Shown here one piece after another: positions 1-9,261 of a stretch of DNA of 64,000 bases; positions within the stretch are counted from its first letter, which is position 1; each line of letters starts with the position of its first letter. The DNA is from Anaerobutyricum hallii (GTDB lineage: Bacteria > Bacillota > Clostridia > Lachnospirales > Lachnospiraceae), in the NCBI RefSeq assembly GCF_900209925.1, contig NZ_LT907978.1, positions 2,389,001 through 2,453,000 on the forward strand, in the 5' to 3' direction. Under the pieces are notes generated by a model. The model was not told the origin of the DNA. It worked only from the letters and a program-made list of their open reading frames with translations, and made no database searches. The translations under genes were made by a program, and so were the position numbers.

Positions 1-1662
1 TACAAGGCGCTTTGTTCCATAAGGCATCTGCGAGGAACAAATGAGACTTTCCACTCCAGCAGAAAGCCCCCACCAGTAATTCCTTGAAACGGTCTCTTTA
101 TCTGATACCCTCTTCCATGTACCGTCTAGCATCTGTTGTATGATTTTCTCGTAGAAAATACCCCAATCAAGAACACTAGTTGCTATATTTAAAATCTCAC
201 CGTTCTTATTAGAATAAAGACCAAAACGCCGATTGTATCCGTCAGCAGAAATCATATCTTTTGCGGAAACAACTGCAAGCTGCTCTGTATATGCTGTTGT
301 TTTATCCTCTTTTCCTGAAGTCCAGTTCAGATAAATCTTAATGTTTGGATTAACCATCGCAACGCCGATGGCAAACGCATTGATATTGGCGATACTTCCA
401 TAAATCGGGTAGTCTGCCTCGTAACCGATATTTTCTCCTTTTGCCATCGAACCGGCAATCAGTCCGGTTAAGAACTTTACCTCATACATTCTCGCATAAT
501 AAGTGGGTATCGATTTCCAAGCATAATTTAGCGAACAGTTAAAAATCTGTACTTCTGGATATTTTAAGGCTGCTTTTAAACTGTCTGGCATTAAGAGCGG
601 CGTTGTCGTGAATATAACCTGATTTCCATCGGACACCGCCCGTTCCACATCTCCGATATAAGATCTTGTTTCTACTTTTTCTGGAAAGACTTCTTCAAGA
701 TGCAGCCTGCCAAGTTCATGTGCATATAACCAGCTTGATGTATCTGGCTTCTTATCATAAACAAAGGCGATGGATAGTTTCTGTGTGGAGTTTAACAGCT
801 TATTCCAAAATGCCGGCTTCTTATCTTCTGGCTCTAATAATCGCTTTACCGGCGCTGCCTCTTTTACTGAAACAAACTCCTTCCACATTTTAAGAATTTC
901 TTCTCGAAGCTTTGAAGCTGGCTTACTGACTGCTTCTTCATAAGAAAAAATACCCAGATAAATCAAAAAGGCATCTCCTGCTGACAATACCTCTCCTTCA
1001 TTTCTTGCAGCTGCATTCGCATGATATATGGAAGAAAAATGATAAAAAAGGCTTCCTAACTTCTTCCGTTCCTCATCACTGCAGGCTTCGTTCCGTTCTT
1101 TTCCCATAAGTTCCAGTAGTTTTGCATAATTTCCCGGCTGTTTACAGTCAATATCATATATTTTTGTACTACGATAAAATTCCATAAATTCATAATAAAG
1201 CTTTACAGACGGGTCATCTGTTTTTTCTGGTATGACACGAATGACTTTTGCCATAATACGCGAGGCATCAAGGTACTTCATAACACTAACTCTTTTATTT
1301 CCTTCCTGCACATAAAACTGATGCATGAATTCATAAACTAAAATCGGGTCACGAATCCCTTCTTCCATCTGCGCCTCATACAGTGTAATCCACTTTCTTG
1401 CAAATTCACTGCTCTCCGGAAGAATCGGAAGAAAACCTTTACTGAATGCATTCTGCCTGCCGACAGTTCTCGTTCCGGTCACAAGCGAAAGGGGTATTTC
1501 CATTTCTCCAAGTACTTCCTCACCTGCTGTTTTTACATACGCAGATACTTCATCTAACACCGGTGGATATAAAGACCAGCCTTTTGATGCACAGGTACGA
1601 TACTGTTTCATTGCTGCTTTTCTTGCTTTTTTATATTCCTCTTTATACTCTTCTGTCATCAT
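1..1662 (-). CDS. ParB-like / BMP (PnrA-Med)-like fusion protein, C-terminus cut by window edge
   Basis: An open frame runs from an ATG-ATG pair at 1662 to the left edge without a stop, giving about 554 residues. There is no signal peptide; the N-terminus is charged (MMTEEYKEEYKKARKAA), so the protein should be cytoplasmic. Residues ~100-125 contain YVQEGNKRVSVMKYL, which resembles the ParB/sulfiredoxin-type nucleotide-binding fold. From ~residue 290 (KLSIAFVYDKKPDTSSW, then VIFTTTPLLMPD, KFLTGLIAGSMAKG and NPNIKIYLNWTSG) it looks like the BMP/PnrA periplasmic-binding fold used for nucleosides and by the Med regulator. A GGGGAG site lies ~13 nt upstream of the start. The fold assignment is moderately secure. 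The function is unknown; sensing a nucleoside-like ligand inside the cell is an inference. Confidence 0.7.
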   Translation of the reverse strand, partial: MMTEEYKEEYKKARKAAMKQYRTCASKGWSLYPPVLDEVSAYVKTAGEEVLGEMEIPLSLVTGTRTVGRQNAFSKGFLPILPESSEFARKWITLYEAQMEEGIRDPILVYEFMHQFYVQEGNKRVSVMKYLDASRIMAKVIRVIPEKTDDPSVKLYYEFMEFYRSTKIYDIDCKQPGNYAKLLELMGKERNEACSDEERKKLGSLFYHFSSIYHANAAARNEGEVLSAGDAFLIYLGIFSYEEAVSKPASKLREEILKMWKEFVSVKEAAPVKRLLEPEDKKPAFWNKLLNSTQKLSIAFVYDKKPDTSSWLYAHELGRLHLEEVFPEKVETRSYIGDVERAVSDGNQVIFTTTPLLMPDSLKAALKYPEVQIFNCSLNYAWKSIPTYYARMYEVKFLTGLIAGSMAKGENIGYEADYPIYGSIANINAFAIGVAMVNPNIKIYLNWTSGKEDKTTAYTEQLAVVSAKDMISADGYNRRFGLYSNKNGEILNIATSVLDWGIFYEKIIQQMLDGTWKRVSDKETVSRNYWWGLSAGVESLICSSQMPYGTKRLV

Positions 1663-1782
1663 GGATATTCAAACACTCCCCATTTATTTTTATAACTTCA
1701 TTTATTTTTATAACTTCTTTATACCACAATGCAGCGTCTTTTGGAATCCTTTCCTGCTTTTTAAAGCTGTTCAGGATTATAT

Positions 1783-1885
1783 AAAAAAATATACTATAGC
1801 AGCTGCGAGTTCCATTCCAATGAAAAATGCTATGAAACATTCTCCATTCTGAAACTACTGTCACAGATACTATAGTATATTTTTT
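1783..1885. repeat. 16-bp perfect inverted repeat enclosing ~70 bp
   Basis: AAAAAATATACTATAG at 1784-1799 is exactly complementary to CTATAGTATATTTTTT at 1870-1885. The enclosed 70 bp is AT-rich with no convincing gene. Just left of it (1681-1720) a short tandem repeat, ATTTATTTTTATAACTTC, occurs twice. The structure sits upstream of the BMP-like gene and downstream of galT, so it could be a two-arm terminator or a miniature element. Confidence 0.5.
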
Positions 1886-1913
1886 ATTTCTCGTTCTTTT
1901 CTTTTTTCATTCA

Positions 1914-1961
1914 AGTCGAGCAGTCACTCACCACCTGAAAGAGGTGGGAGTCTTCTCGACT
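1914..1961. other. Strong hairpin resembling an IS200/IS605-type end
   Basis: A three-part stem is visible: AGTCGAG (1914-1920) with CTCGACT (1955-1961), ACTC with GAGT, and CCACCT (1931-1936) with AGGTGG (1942-1947) around a GAAAG loop. No T-run follows on either strand, so an ordinary intrinsic terminator is unlikely. The CCACCT...AGGTGG apex and flanking stem recall right-end hairpins of IS200/IS605 elements carrying TnpB. No transposase is left nearby, so this may be a decayed end. The rest of 1663-1986 holds nothing else convincing. Confidence 0.4.
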
Positions 1962-1986
1962 GAGATAAATCAAGACTACATCAAGA

Positions 1987-3483
1987 TTAGAGTGTATTCA
2001 CAAAACGCATAAATGCTTTTCTTCCTTCTTCAGTACATTTATATACACCTGCGTCTTCTAATACTTTTACGAAAACTTCTCCAACTTCTTTTTCAAGAAT
2101 ATTCCATACATTCTCTTGTGTGATTTCCGTATACTTTGGTAGGAATCCTTCCACCCAAGCTGCATGTTTCTTCAATTCTTCTACAGAAGCAATATCTTTT
2201 TTGTTCACAAGACATTCTGCCAGACTTTCCATTTCTTTTTTAAGACGTGATGGAAGGACAGCCAACCCCATAACCTCAATAAGACCAATATTTTCTTTCT
2301 TAATATGATGATATTCTGCTCTTGGGTGATATACACCAAGTGGTCTTTCTTCTGTTGTGATATTATTTCTTAATGTGAGATCAAGCTCGTATTCTTCTCC
2401 TCTTCTTCTTGCGATCGGCGTAATCGTATTATGTGGCTCTCCATTGGTCTGTTCAAAGATAAATGCTTCCGGATCGCTGTAATTACGCCATTTCTTAAGA
2501 ATATGATCTGCAAGTTCAATAAGACGTCCCGAATCTTTGTGTCGAATTCGTATTACAGATAATGGCCAGTGTACGATACCTGCTGTTACATCTTCATATC
2601 CTGGAATTGTAAATTCCTGCTCCATTTCTGCACGTTCCATCGCAAAAGTATAATGTCCTCCCTGGAAATGATCGTGGGTAAGGATAGATCCTCCAACGAT
2701 TGGCAGATCTGCATTAGAACCTACAAAATAATGCGGAAACTGACGAATAAAATCAAATAACTTAGCAAATGTATCTCTATTTATTTGCATTGGCGTATGC
2801 TCACCATTTAAAACGATACAGTGCTCATTATAGTATACATACGGAGAATACTGGAATCCCCATCTGCTTCCATGAATAGTAATTGGAATAATACGGTGAT
2901 TCTGTCTTGCCGGGTGATTCATCCTTCCTGCATATCCTTCATTCTCTATGCAAAGCTGGCACTTTGGATACGCACTCTGTTTTGCGTTCTTTGCTGCTGC
3001 AATCGCCTTAGGATCTTTTTCCGGTTTTGAAAGATTAATCGTAATATCAATAACACCATACGGACTATCCACCGTCCACTTTTTGTCTTTCTGAATACGG
3101 TCTTTTCTTATATAGTTGCTGTTTTCACTGAGTTCATAAAAATAATCTGTAGCATACTTCGGACCTTTTTCATAATAAGTATTAAATGTCTTCTGTACAG
3201 CACTTGGCCGCGGTGTCATAATTCCCATCAGCTTTGTATCGAATAAATCTCTTGTTACGATATCATCACTTTGAATGATACCTTTTTCAAATGCCTCATC
3301 TGTCAGGGCATTTAAAATATTCACAAGAACAATCTTCTCACCATCAATATCCGGATCATCATATTCATCTAAACCAAATAAATCCAGATACTGATTTATC
3401 ATAAAGATCTCGTCTTCCGGCTGAATTAATCTTGCACCAATACCATAGGCAACAAGCTTTTTAATATTCTTTGTTAATCCCAC
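1987..3483 (-). CDS. galT: UDP-glucose--hexose-1-phosphate uridylyltransferase, class II
   Basis: This is the Leloir-pathway enzyme that exchanges UMP between UDP-glucose and galactose-1-phosphate, acting in the cytoplasm. The 498-residue length and the motif THDHFQGGHYTF (residues 269-280) match the Firmicutes class II GalT family, where this segment replaces the HPHxQ active site of class I. CQLCIENEGYAG (~175-186) is also typical. It lies 22 nt downstream of galK on the same strand, with an AGGAGGAAT ribosome binding site before the ATG, so the two form a galKT operon. Control is probably by the divergent LacI-type regulator at 5172 through the operator near 4950. Confidence 0.96.
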   Translation of the reverse strand: MGLTKNIKKLVAYGIGARLIQPEDEIFMINQYLDLFGLDEYDDPDIDGEKIVLVNILNALTDEAFEKGIIQSDDIVTRDLFDTKLMGIMTPRPSAVQKTFNTYYEKGPKYATDYFYELSENSNYIRKDRIQKDKKWTVDSPYGVIDITINLSKPEKDPKAIAAAKNAKQSAYPKCQLCIENEGYAGRMNHPARQNHRIIPITIHGSRWGFQYSPYVYYNEHCIVLNGEHTPMQINRDTFAKLFDFIRQFPHYFVGSNADLPIVGGSILTHDHFQGGHYTFAMERAEMEQEFTIPGYEDVTAGIVHWPLSVIRIRHKDSGRLIELADHILKKWRNYSDPEAFIFEQTNGEPHNTITPIARRRGEEYELDLTLRNNITTEERPLGVYHPRAEYHHIKKENIGLIEVMGLAVLPSRLKKEMESLAECLVNKKDIASVEELKKHAAWVEGFLPKYTEITQENVWNILEKEVGEVFVKVLEDAGVYKCTEEGRKAFMRFVNTL

Positions 3484-3505
3484 TTTTCATTCCTCCTGGA
3501 AAATT

Positions 3506-4780
3506 CTATAAAACTTTCATTCCACCGTATTTTCTGATTTTTAATACATGGCAGGCATCCTCACCAAAAATATCTTCCATATTTTTCTTATAAATATCAA
3601 CAATATCATTTGGAACAAATGCCTGGATCGTTCCGGCAAATCCTCCACCATGAACACGACTTACTCCCTTTCCTTTTAAGATTACATCACTTAATGCTAA
3701 TCCAACAGCCATCTCCTGTCTGGAAAGATTTTTCACAGAATATACATTCTGAAGATATTTAAATGAAGAATCTCCGGAAGATTTAATTAACTTCTTGAAT
3801 TCCTCAAAATTCTCTTCTTCTAATGCATTTACCTGGTCAATAACACGATCTGTTTCCTCAAACCAGTGCATTGCACGAAGTACGGCTCTATCTCCTGCAA
3901 CCTTTCTTATTTCAGGAATATTAGTATAGAATTCATTCTTATCAACCTGTTTTAATATTTCTTTTCCAAAATATGCTGCTACTCTTTTCATCTCTTCCGG
4001 GATTGCTGCATACTCATCTGTTAAATCTGCATGAGATCCTTTTGTATCAACAATACATAAACTATGATTAAAATCTTCAAAATTTACATTTACCTTTTTA
4101 ATTACAGGATTCTTCACATCAGCAAAATCAATAAAAATAAGATTTCCAACGGAAGATGCCATCTGATCCATCAAACCACATGGTTTACCAAAGAAAACAT
4201 TTTCCGCATACTGTCCTGCCTGAGCGATTAATACTGGAGAAATGTTTCCCTCATTATAAAGGCCGGATAAAATATTACCTATCAGCACCTCAAATGCGGC
4301 AGAGGAAGACATTCCTGCTCCATTTAAAACATCACTTGTCACATATGCTTCAAATCCACCAATTTCATATCCTTCTTCTTTTAATCTTGCAGCAACACCA
4401 CGAATCAGACCAGCGGATGTTCCTTCTTCTTCTTTTGTTGGGAGAAGATCTGCTAAAGAAACATTGATCATTGGATATCCTTCTGATTTTAAAACAATAC
4501 CACTTTCTTTTTTTGCTACAATTGCGATCGCATCTAAATTAATAGATGCAGCGAGAACTCTTCCACACTGGTGATCTGTATGATTTCCTCCGATCTCACT
4601 TCTTCCCGGTGCACTGTAGATTTCTACGTCTTTTACTCCAAACAGTTCTTCAAAACTTTCAATTGCCTTAACATAGCGTCCTTTCTGATATTCTAAGACA
4701 CTTTCATCAATATAAATATCTTTCAATAATTCTGCATATTTTCCGCTCTGAAACCCTGCTTTTAATTCTGTTGTTTTCAT
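3506..4780 (-). CDS. galK: Galactokinase
   Basis: Phosphorylates galactose with ATP to galactose-1-phosphate, the first committed Leloir step. The 424-residue GHMP kinase shows the galactokinase signature GRSEIGGNHTDH (59-70), the ATP-binding loop LNGAGMSSSAAF (152-163) and the C-terminal RVHGGGFAGTIQAF. Catalytic Asp should lie in the CGLMDQMASS segment (~203-212). It is first in the galK-galT pair. The promoter at 4914-4942 (TTGATA, 17-nt spacer, TACTAT on the minus strand) lies inside the large palindrome, which suggests direct repression. Confidence 0.96.
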   Translation of the reverse strand: MKTTELKAGFQSGKYAELLKDIYIDESVLEYQKGRYVKAIESFEELFGVKDVEIYSAPGRSEIGGNHTDHQCGRVLAASINLDAIAIVAKKESGIVLKSEGYPMINVSLADLLPTKEEEGTSAGLIRGVAARLKEEGYEIGGFEAYVTSDVLNGAGMSSSAAFEVLIGNILSGLYNEGNISPVLIAQAGQYAENVFFGKPCGLMDQMASSVGNLIFIDFADVKNPVIKKVNVNFEDFNHSLCIVDTKGSHADLTDEYAAIPEEMKRVAAYFGKEILKQVDKNEFYTNIPEIRKVAGDRAVLRAMHWFEETDRVIDQVNALEEENFEEFKKLIKSSGDSSFKYLQNVYSVKNLSRQEMAVGLALSDVILKGKGVSRVHGGGFAGTIQAFVPNDIVDIYKKNMEDIFGEDACHVLKIRKYGGMKVL

Positions 4781-4912
4781 AATTACCTTAAACTCCTTTT
4801 CTTAAAATCCGACCCTTCTTCATTCCTGATTCCTACGGTTACTATACTCACTATACCTTGCAATACACACATGTCCGTCTGTTCTTTCCAGTCGTTATTC
4901 TCGTGTTATTTA

Positions 4913-4985
4913 TATAGTAAAGTATTTTAGTAAATTTATCAAGAGAAATCTTTACTAAATATTTTACTATATTTTTAGTAATTTT
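4913..4985. promoter_or_regulatory. galK promoter and palindromic operator for the divergent LacI-type regulator
   Basis: TATAGTAAAGTATTTTAGTAAA (4913-4934) is nearly complementary to 4951-4971, and a further TTTAGTAA half lies at ~4975. The repeated unit is TTTAGTAAA / TTTACTAAA. The minus-strand galK promoter (-35 4937-4942, -10 4914-4919, 17-nt spacer) is embedded in the left arm. Binding by the adjacent regulator is inferred from position. Confidence 0.6.
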
Positions 4986-5115
4986 TTCTTCACCTGTTCC
5001 ATAAAATTTGATATACTGTAACTACTCATAAAAATCAAATCGAATGCACCTAAGACTTCGCATGATTCTGATCAATATAACCTGGTATATTTGTTTCAAA
5101 ATCACAATCGTTTTA

Positions 5116-6176
<1,061 letters not shown>

Positions 6177-6184
6177 ATTTCGTA

Positions 6185-6310
6185 TAGACGAAAAAAGAAA
6201 TACTGCCCTATCCCATCTGCTCTGTAGTCGCTGTGTTTAAAATGCTCGCTCGCATCTTAAACACGCTCCAAAGCCGCATCTGGGATAGGGCAGTATTTCT
6301 TTTTTCTGAC
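6185..6310 (+). repeat. Family 1 hairpin repeat, copy 1 (sense to galR)
   Basis: Starts TAGACGAAAAAAGAAA and ends TTTCTTTTTTCTGAC. The copy-specific stem TACTGCCCTATCCCA pairs perfectly with TGGGATAGGGCAGTA. The conserved core runs ATCTGCTCTGTAGTCGCTG, then an inner stem GTGTTTAA...TTAAACAC, then GCCGCATCT. The A-rich left and T-rich right ends would make it a bidirectional terminator. It begins 8 nt after the galR stop. Confidence 0.9.
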
Positions 6311-6760
6311 TATTCCAAATCCACAGTTGATGAAGATGGGGGGATTAAATACTAATTTGCTGAGGACACAGACACCGCTTTAATAGAAGATATTGAGCTG
6401 AATTGTAAGAAGTCTTCTAAAAAATAAAGAATTGTTATAAGTTTGATTTTGTTCCGTTGCGCTAAACGTTTCATTTTGCCTCAAAAAACGAAAACTTCGG
6501 AAAAATGAGTCCGAAGTTTTCAAAGTCAAAATTCCACAGCGCAAAGTCACAAAATACAATACTTATAACAATTCTTTGTTCTTTACCATAGTTTTCTTAC
6601 AATTCAGCAGGAAATTTTATTTTAGCGGCTGACAGTTTAATAACAAATAACAAATTAATGATTTATATTGGAAAGAGAAGGGGATTCTTCGGAAGATTAT
6701 GATTTTTAATTAAAGAAGTATTTCACCATAAGAAAAGATTCCTCATCTGGAGCCAAAGAA
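6311..6760. other. Non-coding interval between facing hairpins, nested imperfect palindrome
   Basis: No convincing gene. Left arm elements (CTGAATTGTAAGAA at ~6398, AAAGAATTGTTATAAGT at ~6426) recur inverted at ~6564-6609, around a tight central hairpin CGAAAACTTCGG / CCGAAGTTTTC at ~6489-6520. The right half is homologous to 8935-9025 in the other facing-pair interval. Confidence 0.7.
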
Positions 6761-6884
6761 CAGAAAAAAGAAATAATACCATATTCCAGATGCGGCTTCG
6801 GAGCATGTTTAAGATGCAGATAAGCATTTTAAACACAGCGACTACAGAGCAGATGGGATATGGTATTATTTCTTTTTTCGTCTA
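6761..6884 (-). repeat. Family 1 hairpin repeat, copy 2 (sense to the DUF2007-like gene)
   Basis: Read on the minus strand it has the same ends and core as copy 1 but a different stem, TAATACCATATCCCA, pairing with TGGAATATGGTATTA (one mismatch). It lies 15 nt after the stop of the minus-strand gene at 6900. Its distal flank (TCTGGAGCC...) matches the flank used in the 13.4-14.1 kb composite. Confidence 0.88.
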
Positions 6885-6899
6885 TACGCAATCTATAAA

Positions 6900-7154
6900 T
6901 TAGTATTTTTTTGCTTTTTCATAATCTTTTTTATGTACCAAGATCTCATATTCTATCATTTGATTCACATCATTTCCCAAGCTTCCCATTCGACTTCTTA
7001 ATGTTCCTTCTGCCGGAAACATCGTCTGTGATAAATGGTTTTTTGTTTTATATTTATAGGGAATTCCTTCTTGTTCTAATCTTGTACGTATTTTATTAAA
7101 CATCTCCATGTCTGTTCCAACCCAAAGACTCTCCGAATTAAAAATGTTAAACAT
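6900..7154 (-). CDS. Small DUF2007-like protein
   Basis: An 84-residue protein starting at MFNIFNSESLWVGTD. This start is chosen because AGGAGAG lies 8 nt upstream; an in-frame ATG 30 nt earlier has no site. SLWVGTDMEMFNKIRTRLEQ followed by a basic segment and a C-terminal strand EYEILVHKKDYEKA resembles the small ferredoxin-like fold of DUF2007 'putative signal transducing' proteins. There is no signal peptide or membrane segment, so it should be cytoplasmic. It is alone on its strand, followed by hairpin copy 2 as probable terminator. The family match is tentative and the function unknown. Confidence 0.7.
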   Translation of the reverse strand: MFNIFNSESLWVGTDMEMFNKIRTRLEQEGIPYKYKTKNHLSQTMFPAEGTLRSRMGSLGNDVNQMIEYEILVHKKDYEKAKKY

Positions 7155-7318
7155 AATAGTATCTCTCCTTTTTTTGCAAAGCACCTCATTAAAAACTGCA
7201 TATTTTTTTATTTATTATACGCTTTATAAGCTATTATGACAAGGTGCACCACTGTATCCTTCAAAATTAGTTTTACCTCAAAATATGCTTCTGTATTAAA
7301 TTTAAGACAATTTTTCTC

Positions 7319-7346
7319 TTGACATTTCAAAAAATCGGACTATAAT
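7319..7346 (+). promoter_or_regulatory. Promoter of the T-box transcript
   Basis: TTGACA (7319-7324), 16-nt spacer, TATAAT (7341-7346): a near-consensus vegetative promoter just before the T-box leader. Confidence 0.75.
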
Positions 7347-7369
7347 GAGGTTCATCAAATACATAAACT

Positions 7370-7655
7370 TCACCGAAATTCGTTGAAGAGAACAATGCTG
7401 TTTTTGAATAAGGCGTTTCAGAGAGCCTGCGTTTGGTGTGAGCAGGTACACTTTCAATGACAGATATCCTCTCTAAGATGCGGACTGAACATTACTTAAA
7501 TTTTTAATCAGTAAGTCTCGCCGGAATCCTCCGTTAAAAGGAAAGCGTATGATAGTACGTTAAGAGCTGTAATTTTATTACAGAATTTGGGTGGTAACGC
7601 GGATTTTTTTCGTCCCTTTTCAGTTTTTTCTGAGAAGGGATTTTTTGTTTTCTTG
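7370..7655 (+). promoter_or_regulatory. T-box leader controlling the BASS transporter
   Basis: The signature GGGTGGTAACGCGG (7588-7601) is the T-box sequence that pairs with the uncharged tRNA acceptor end. Upstream, AGAGAGCCTGC...GGTGTGAGCAGG is the distal part of stem I. Downstream, TCCCTTTTCAG / CTGAGAAGGGA followed by TTTTTT (7613-7648) is the terminator. AGAGA/TCTCT and CTGT/ACAG appear to bound the specifier loop, whose 3' side reads ATATCC. An AUC (Ile) specifier is the best guess but is not secure. Confidence 0.88.
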
Positions 7656-7710
7656 GTAATACAACGAATAATATCAAAAGCGGTGAGGCACATCAGGAGG
7701 TAACATAAGT

Positions 7711-8730
7711 ATGAAACAATTACAAAAATTCAGCAAATTTTTATCAGATTACACATCTATCGTTGTAATCGCCATCGCAGTAATCACATTTTTCCTTCCA
7801 TCATTGATGGGCTGGGTTAATTTCCAATTATTCACTGACCCGGTAGCTAATAAATTTACAAGTCAGTCTATTATCATTGGTGTTATCATGTTTAGTATGG
7901 GACTTACTCTTACAACTGATGATTTTAAGATTCTGGCACAAAGACCATTTGACATCTGTATCGGAGCCATTGCGCAATATTTAATTATGCCGTTTTTAGC
8001 ATTTTTTATTACAAAATTACTACACCTTCCTGCTGGAATCGCACTTGGACTGATTCTTGTAGGCTGTTGTCCTGGTGGAGTATCTTCCAATATCATGTCT
8101 TATCTTTGTGGCGGAGATGTTGCTTTTTCTGTTGGAATGACGACAGTATCTACTATTCTCTCCCCAGTTATGACACCACTCATGGTTTCACTTCTTGCAA
8201 GTGGGGCAAAAATTACGATTCATGGACTTCCAATGTTTATTTCTATCATTGAAACCGTTATCGTACCTGTAGCAATTGGTTTTGTATTAAATTATGCATT
8301 AGGTAAAAATAAAACATTTAAAGAAGTACAAAAAGTTATGCCAGGCATTGCTGTTCTTGGTCTTGCCTGCGTTGTTGGCGGAGTTATCTCTTCCCAGGGT
8401 TCAAAATTCTTCCAGTCTGGAGTCGTAATCTTCGTTGCAGTTCTTCTTCACAACGGTCTCGGATATTTCTTCGGATATTGTGCCGGTCGCCTTACTGGAA
8501 TGAATACTGCAAAGAAAAGAACAATCTCTATCGAAGTTGGTATGCAGAATGCCGGTCTTGCAACAAACCTTGCAACAACAACTGCACAGTTTGCTTCTAC
8601 ACCAGAATCCGCAATTATCTGCGCTGTTTCCTGTGTATGGCATTCCATTTCCGGTACATTACTGGCAGGACTCTTCGCTCAGTATGATAAAATGAAAGCA
8701 GCACATAAAGAGACTGCCACAGCTAAATAA
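7711..8730 (+). CDS. BASS-family (bile acid:Na+ symporter-like) transporter
   Basis: A 339-residue polytopic membrane protein with about nine or ten hydrophobic helices. VGCCPGGVSSNIMSYLCGGDVAFSVGMTTVSTI (~112-144) is the conserved discontinuous-helix segment of the family, and EVGMQNAGLATNLA (~276-289) is the second. Bacterial members include PanS-type ketopantoate carriers, so a small organic acid is a likely substrate. The T-box in its leader indicates induction on starvation for one amino acid, which argues for a carrier of an amino acid or its keto-acid precursor. The ATG follows AGGAGGTAACATAAGT. It is a single-gene unit ended by hairpin copy 3. It is oppositely oriented to larR and not clearly linked to lactate. 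Confidence 0.88.
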   Translation: MKQLQKFSKFLSDYTSIVVIAIAVITFFLPSLMGWVNFQLFTDPVANKFTSQSIIIGVIMFSMGLTLTTDDFKILAQRPFDICIGAIAQYLIMPFLAFFITKLLHLPAGIALGLILVGCCPGGVSSNIMSYLCGGDVAFSVGMTTVSTILSPVMTPLMVSLLASGAKITIHGLPMFISIIETVIVPVAIGFVLNYALGKNKTFKEVQKVMPGIAVLGLACVVGGVISSQGSKFFQSGVVIFVAVLLHNGLGYFFGYCAGRLTGMNTAKKRTISIEVGMQNAGLATNLATTTAQFASTPESAIICAVSCVWHSISGTLLAGLFAQYDKMKAAHKETATAK

Positions 8731-8751
8731 GTCTGATTTCTAGATTTAATA

Positions 8752-8878
8752 CAGACGAAAAAAGAAAAAACAATATATCCCATCTGCTCTGTAGTCGCTG
8801 TATTTAAAATGCTTATCCGCATCTTAAATACGCTCCGAAGGCGCATCTGGGATATATTGTTTTTTCTTTTTTCTGTCT
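8752..8878 (+). repeat. Family 1 hairpin repeat, copy 3 (sense to the BASS gene)
   Basis: Same ends and core as copy 1 but stem AAACAATATATCCCA / TGGGATATATTGTTT (perfect). The inner stem is GTATTTAA / TTAAATAC instead of GTGTTTAA / TTAAACAC, a compensatory G-C to A-T change. It starts 22 nt after the BASS stop, preceded by the TAGATTTNNTAYAGACG flank. Confidence 0.9.
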
Positions 8879-9121
8879 AATCTAAATCCATAGTTAACTG
8901 ATTTTGTAGGATTAGGTTAGGCACTCGCTATAATAGAATTTCCTGCCGAATTATAAGGAAATTCTAACAAAAATAGAAGTTTTATAAGTATTGCATTGTG
9001 TGACTTTGCACTGCGGAATTTTGCCTCAAAAACAAAGAGTTTCGTGCAGCACAATAAAATCAAACTTAGAAAATCATATCCTTCTGGAGAATTCCCATTC
9101 TCACCAACTTTGGATTTAGAT
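8879..9121. other. Non-coding interval between facing hairpins
   Basis: No supported gene. AATTTCCTGCCGAATTATAAG, then TTATAAGTATTG and GTGACTTTGCACTGCGGAA (8938-9020), matches the reverse complement of ~6530-6615, so the two facing-pair intervals share ancestry. Both ends carry the TCTAAATCCA(T/A)AG-type hairpin flank. Confidence 0.7.
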
Positions 9122-9248
9122 AGTCAGAAAAAAGGAAACATGCCATATCCCAGATGCGGCTTCGGAGCGCGTTTAAGATGCGGACGAGCATTTTAAACAC
9201 AGCAACTACAGAGCAGATGGGATATGGCATGTTTTCTTTTTTCGTCTA
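9122..9248 (-). repeat. Family 1 hairpin repeat, copy 4 (sense to larR)
   Basis: Minus-strand reading gives the family ends and core with stem ACATGCCATATCCCA / TGGGATATGGCATGT, different from all other copies but self-complementary. It lies 13 nt after the stop of the regulator at 9262, with the flank TAGATTTGGTATAGACG next to that stop. Confidence 0.9.
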
Positions 9249-9261
9249 TACCAAATCTACA

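Noticed and set aside
4156-4467. Plus-strand 103-codon frame inside galK
   Set aside because: Antisense shadow of a clear kinase gene.
7508-7693. Minus-strand frame opposite the T-box
   Set aside because: The DNA is fully explained by the riboswitch; no ribosome binding site.
6185-9248. Hairpin repeats considered as a CRISPR array
   Set aside because: Units are intergenic, about 125 bp, palindromic, irregularly spaced and in both orientations, with no spacers or cas genes.
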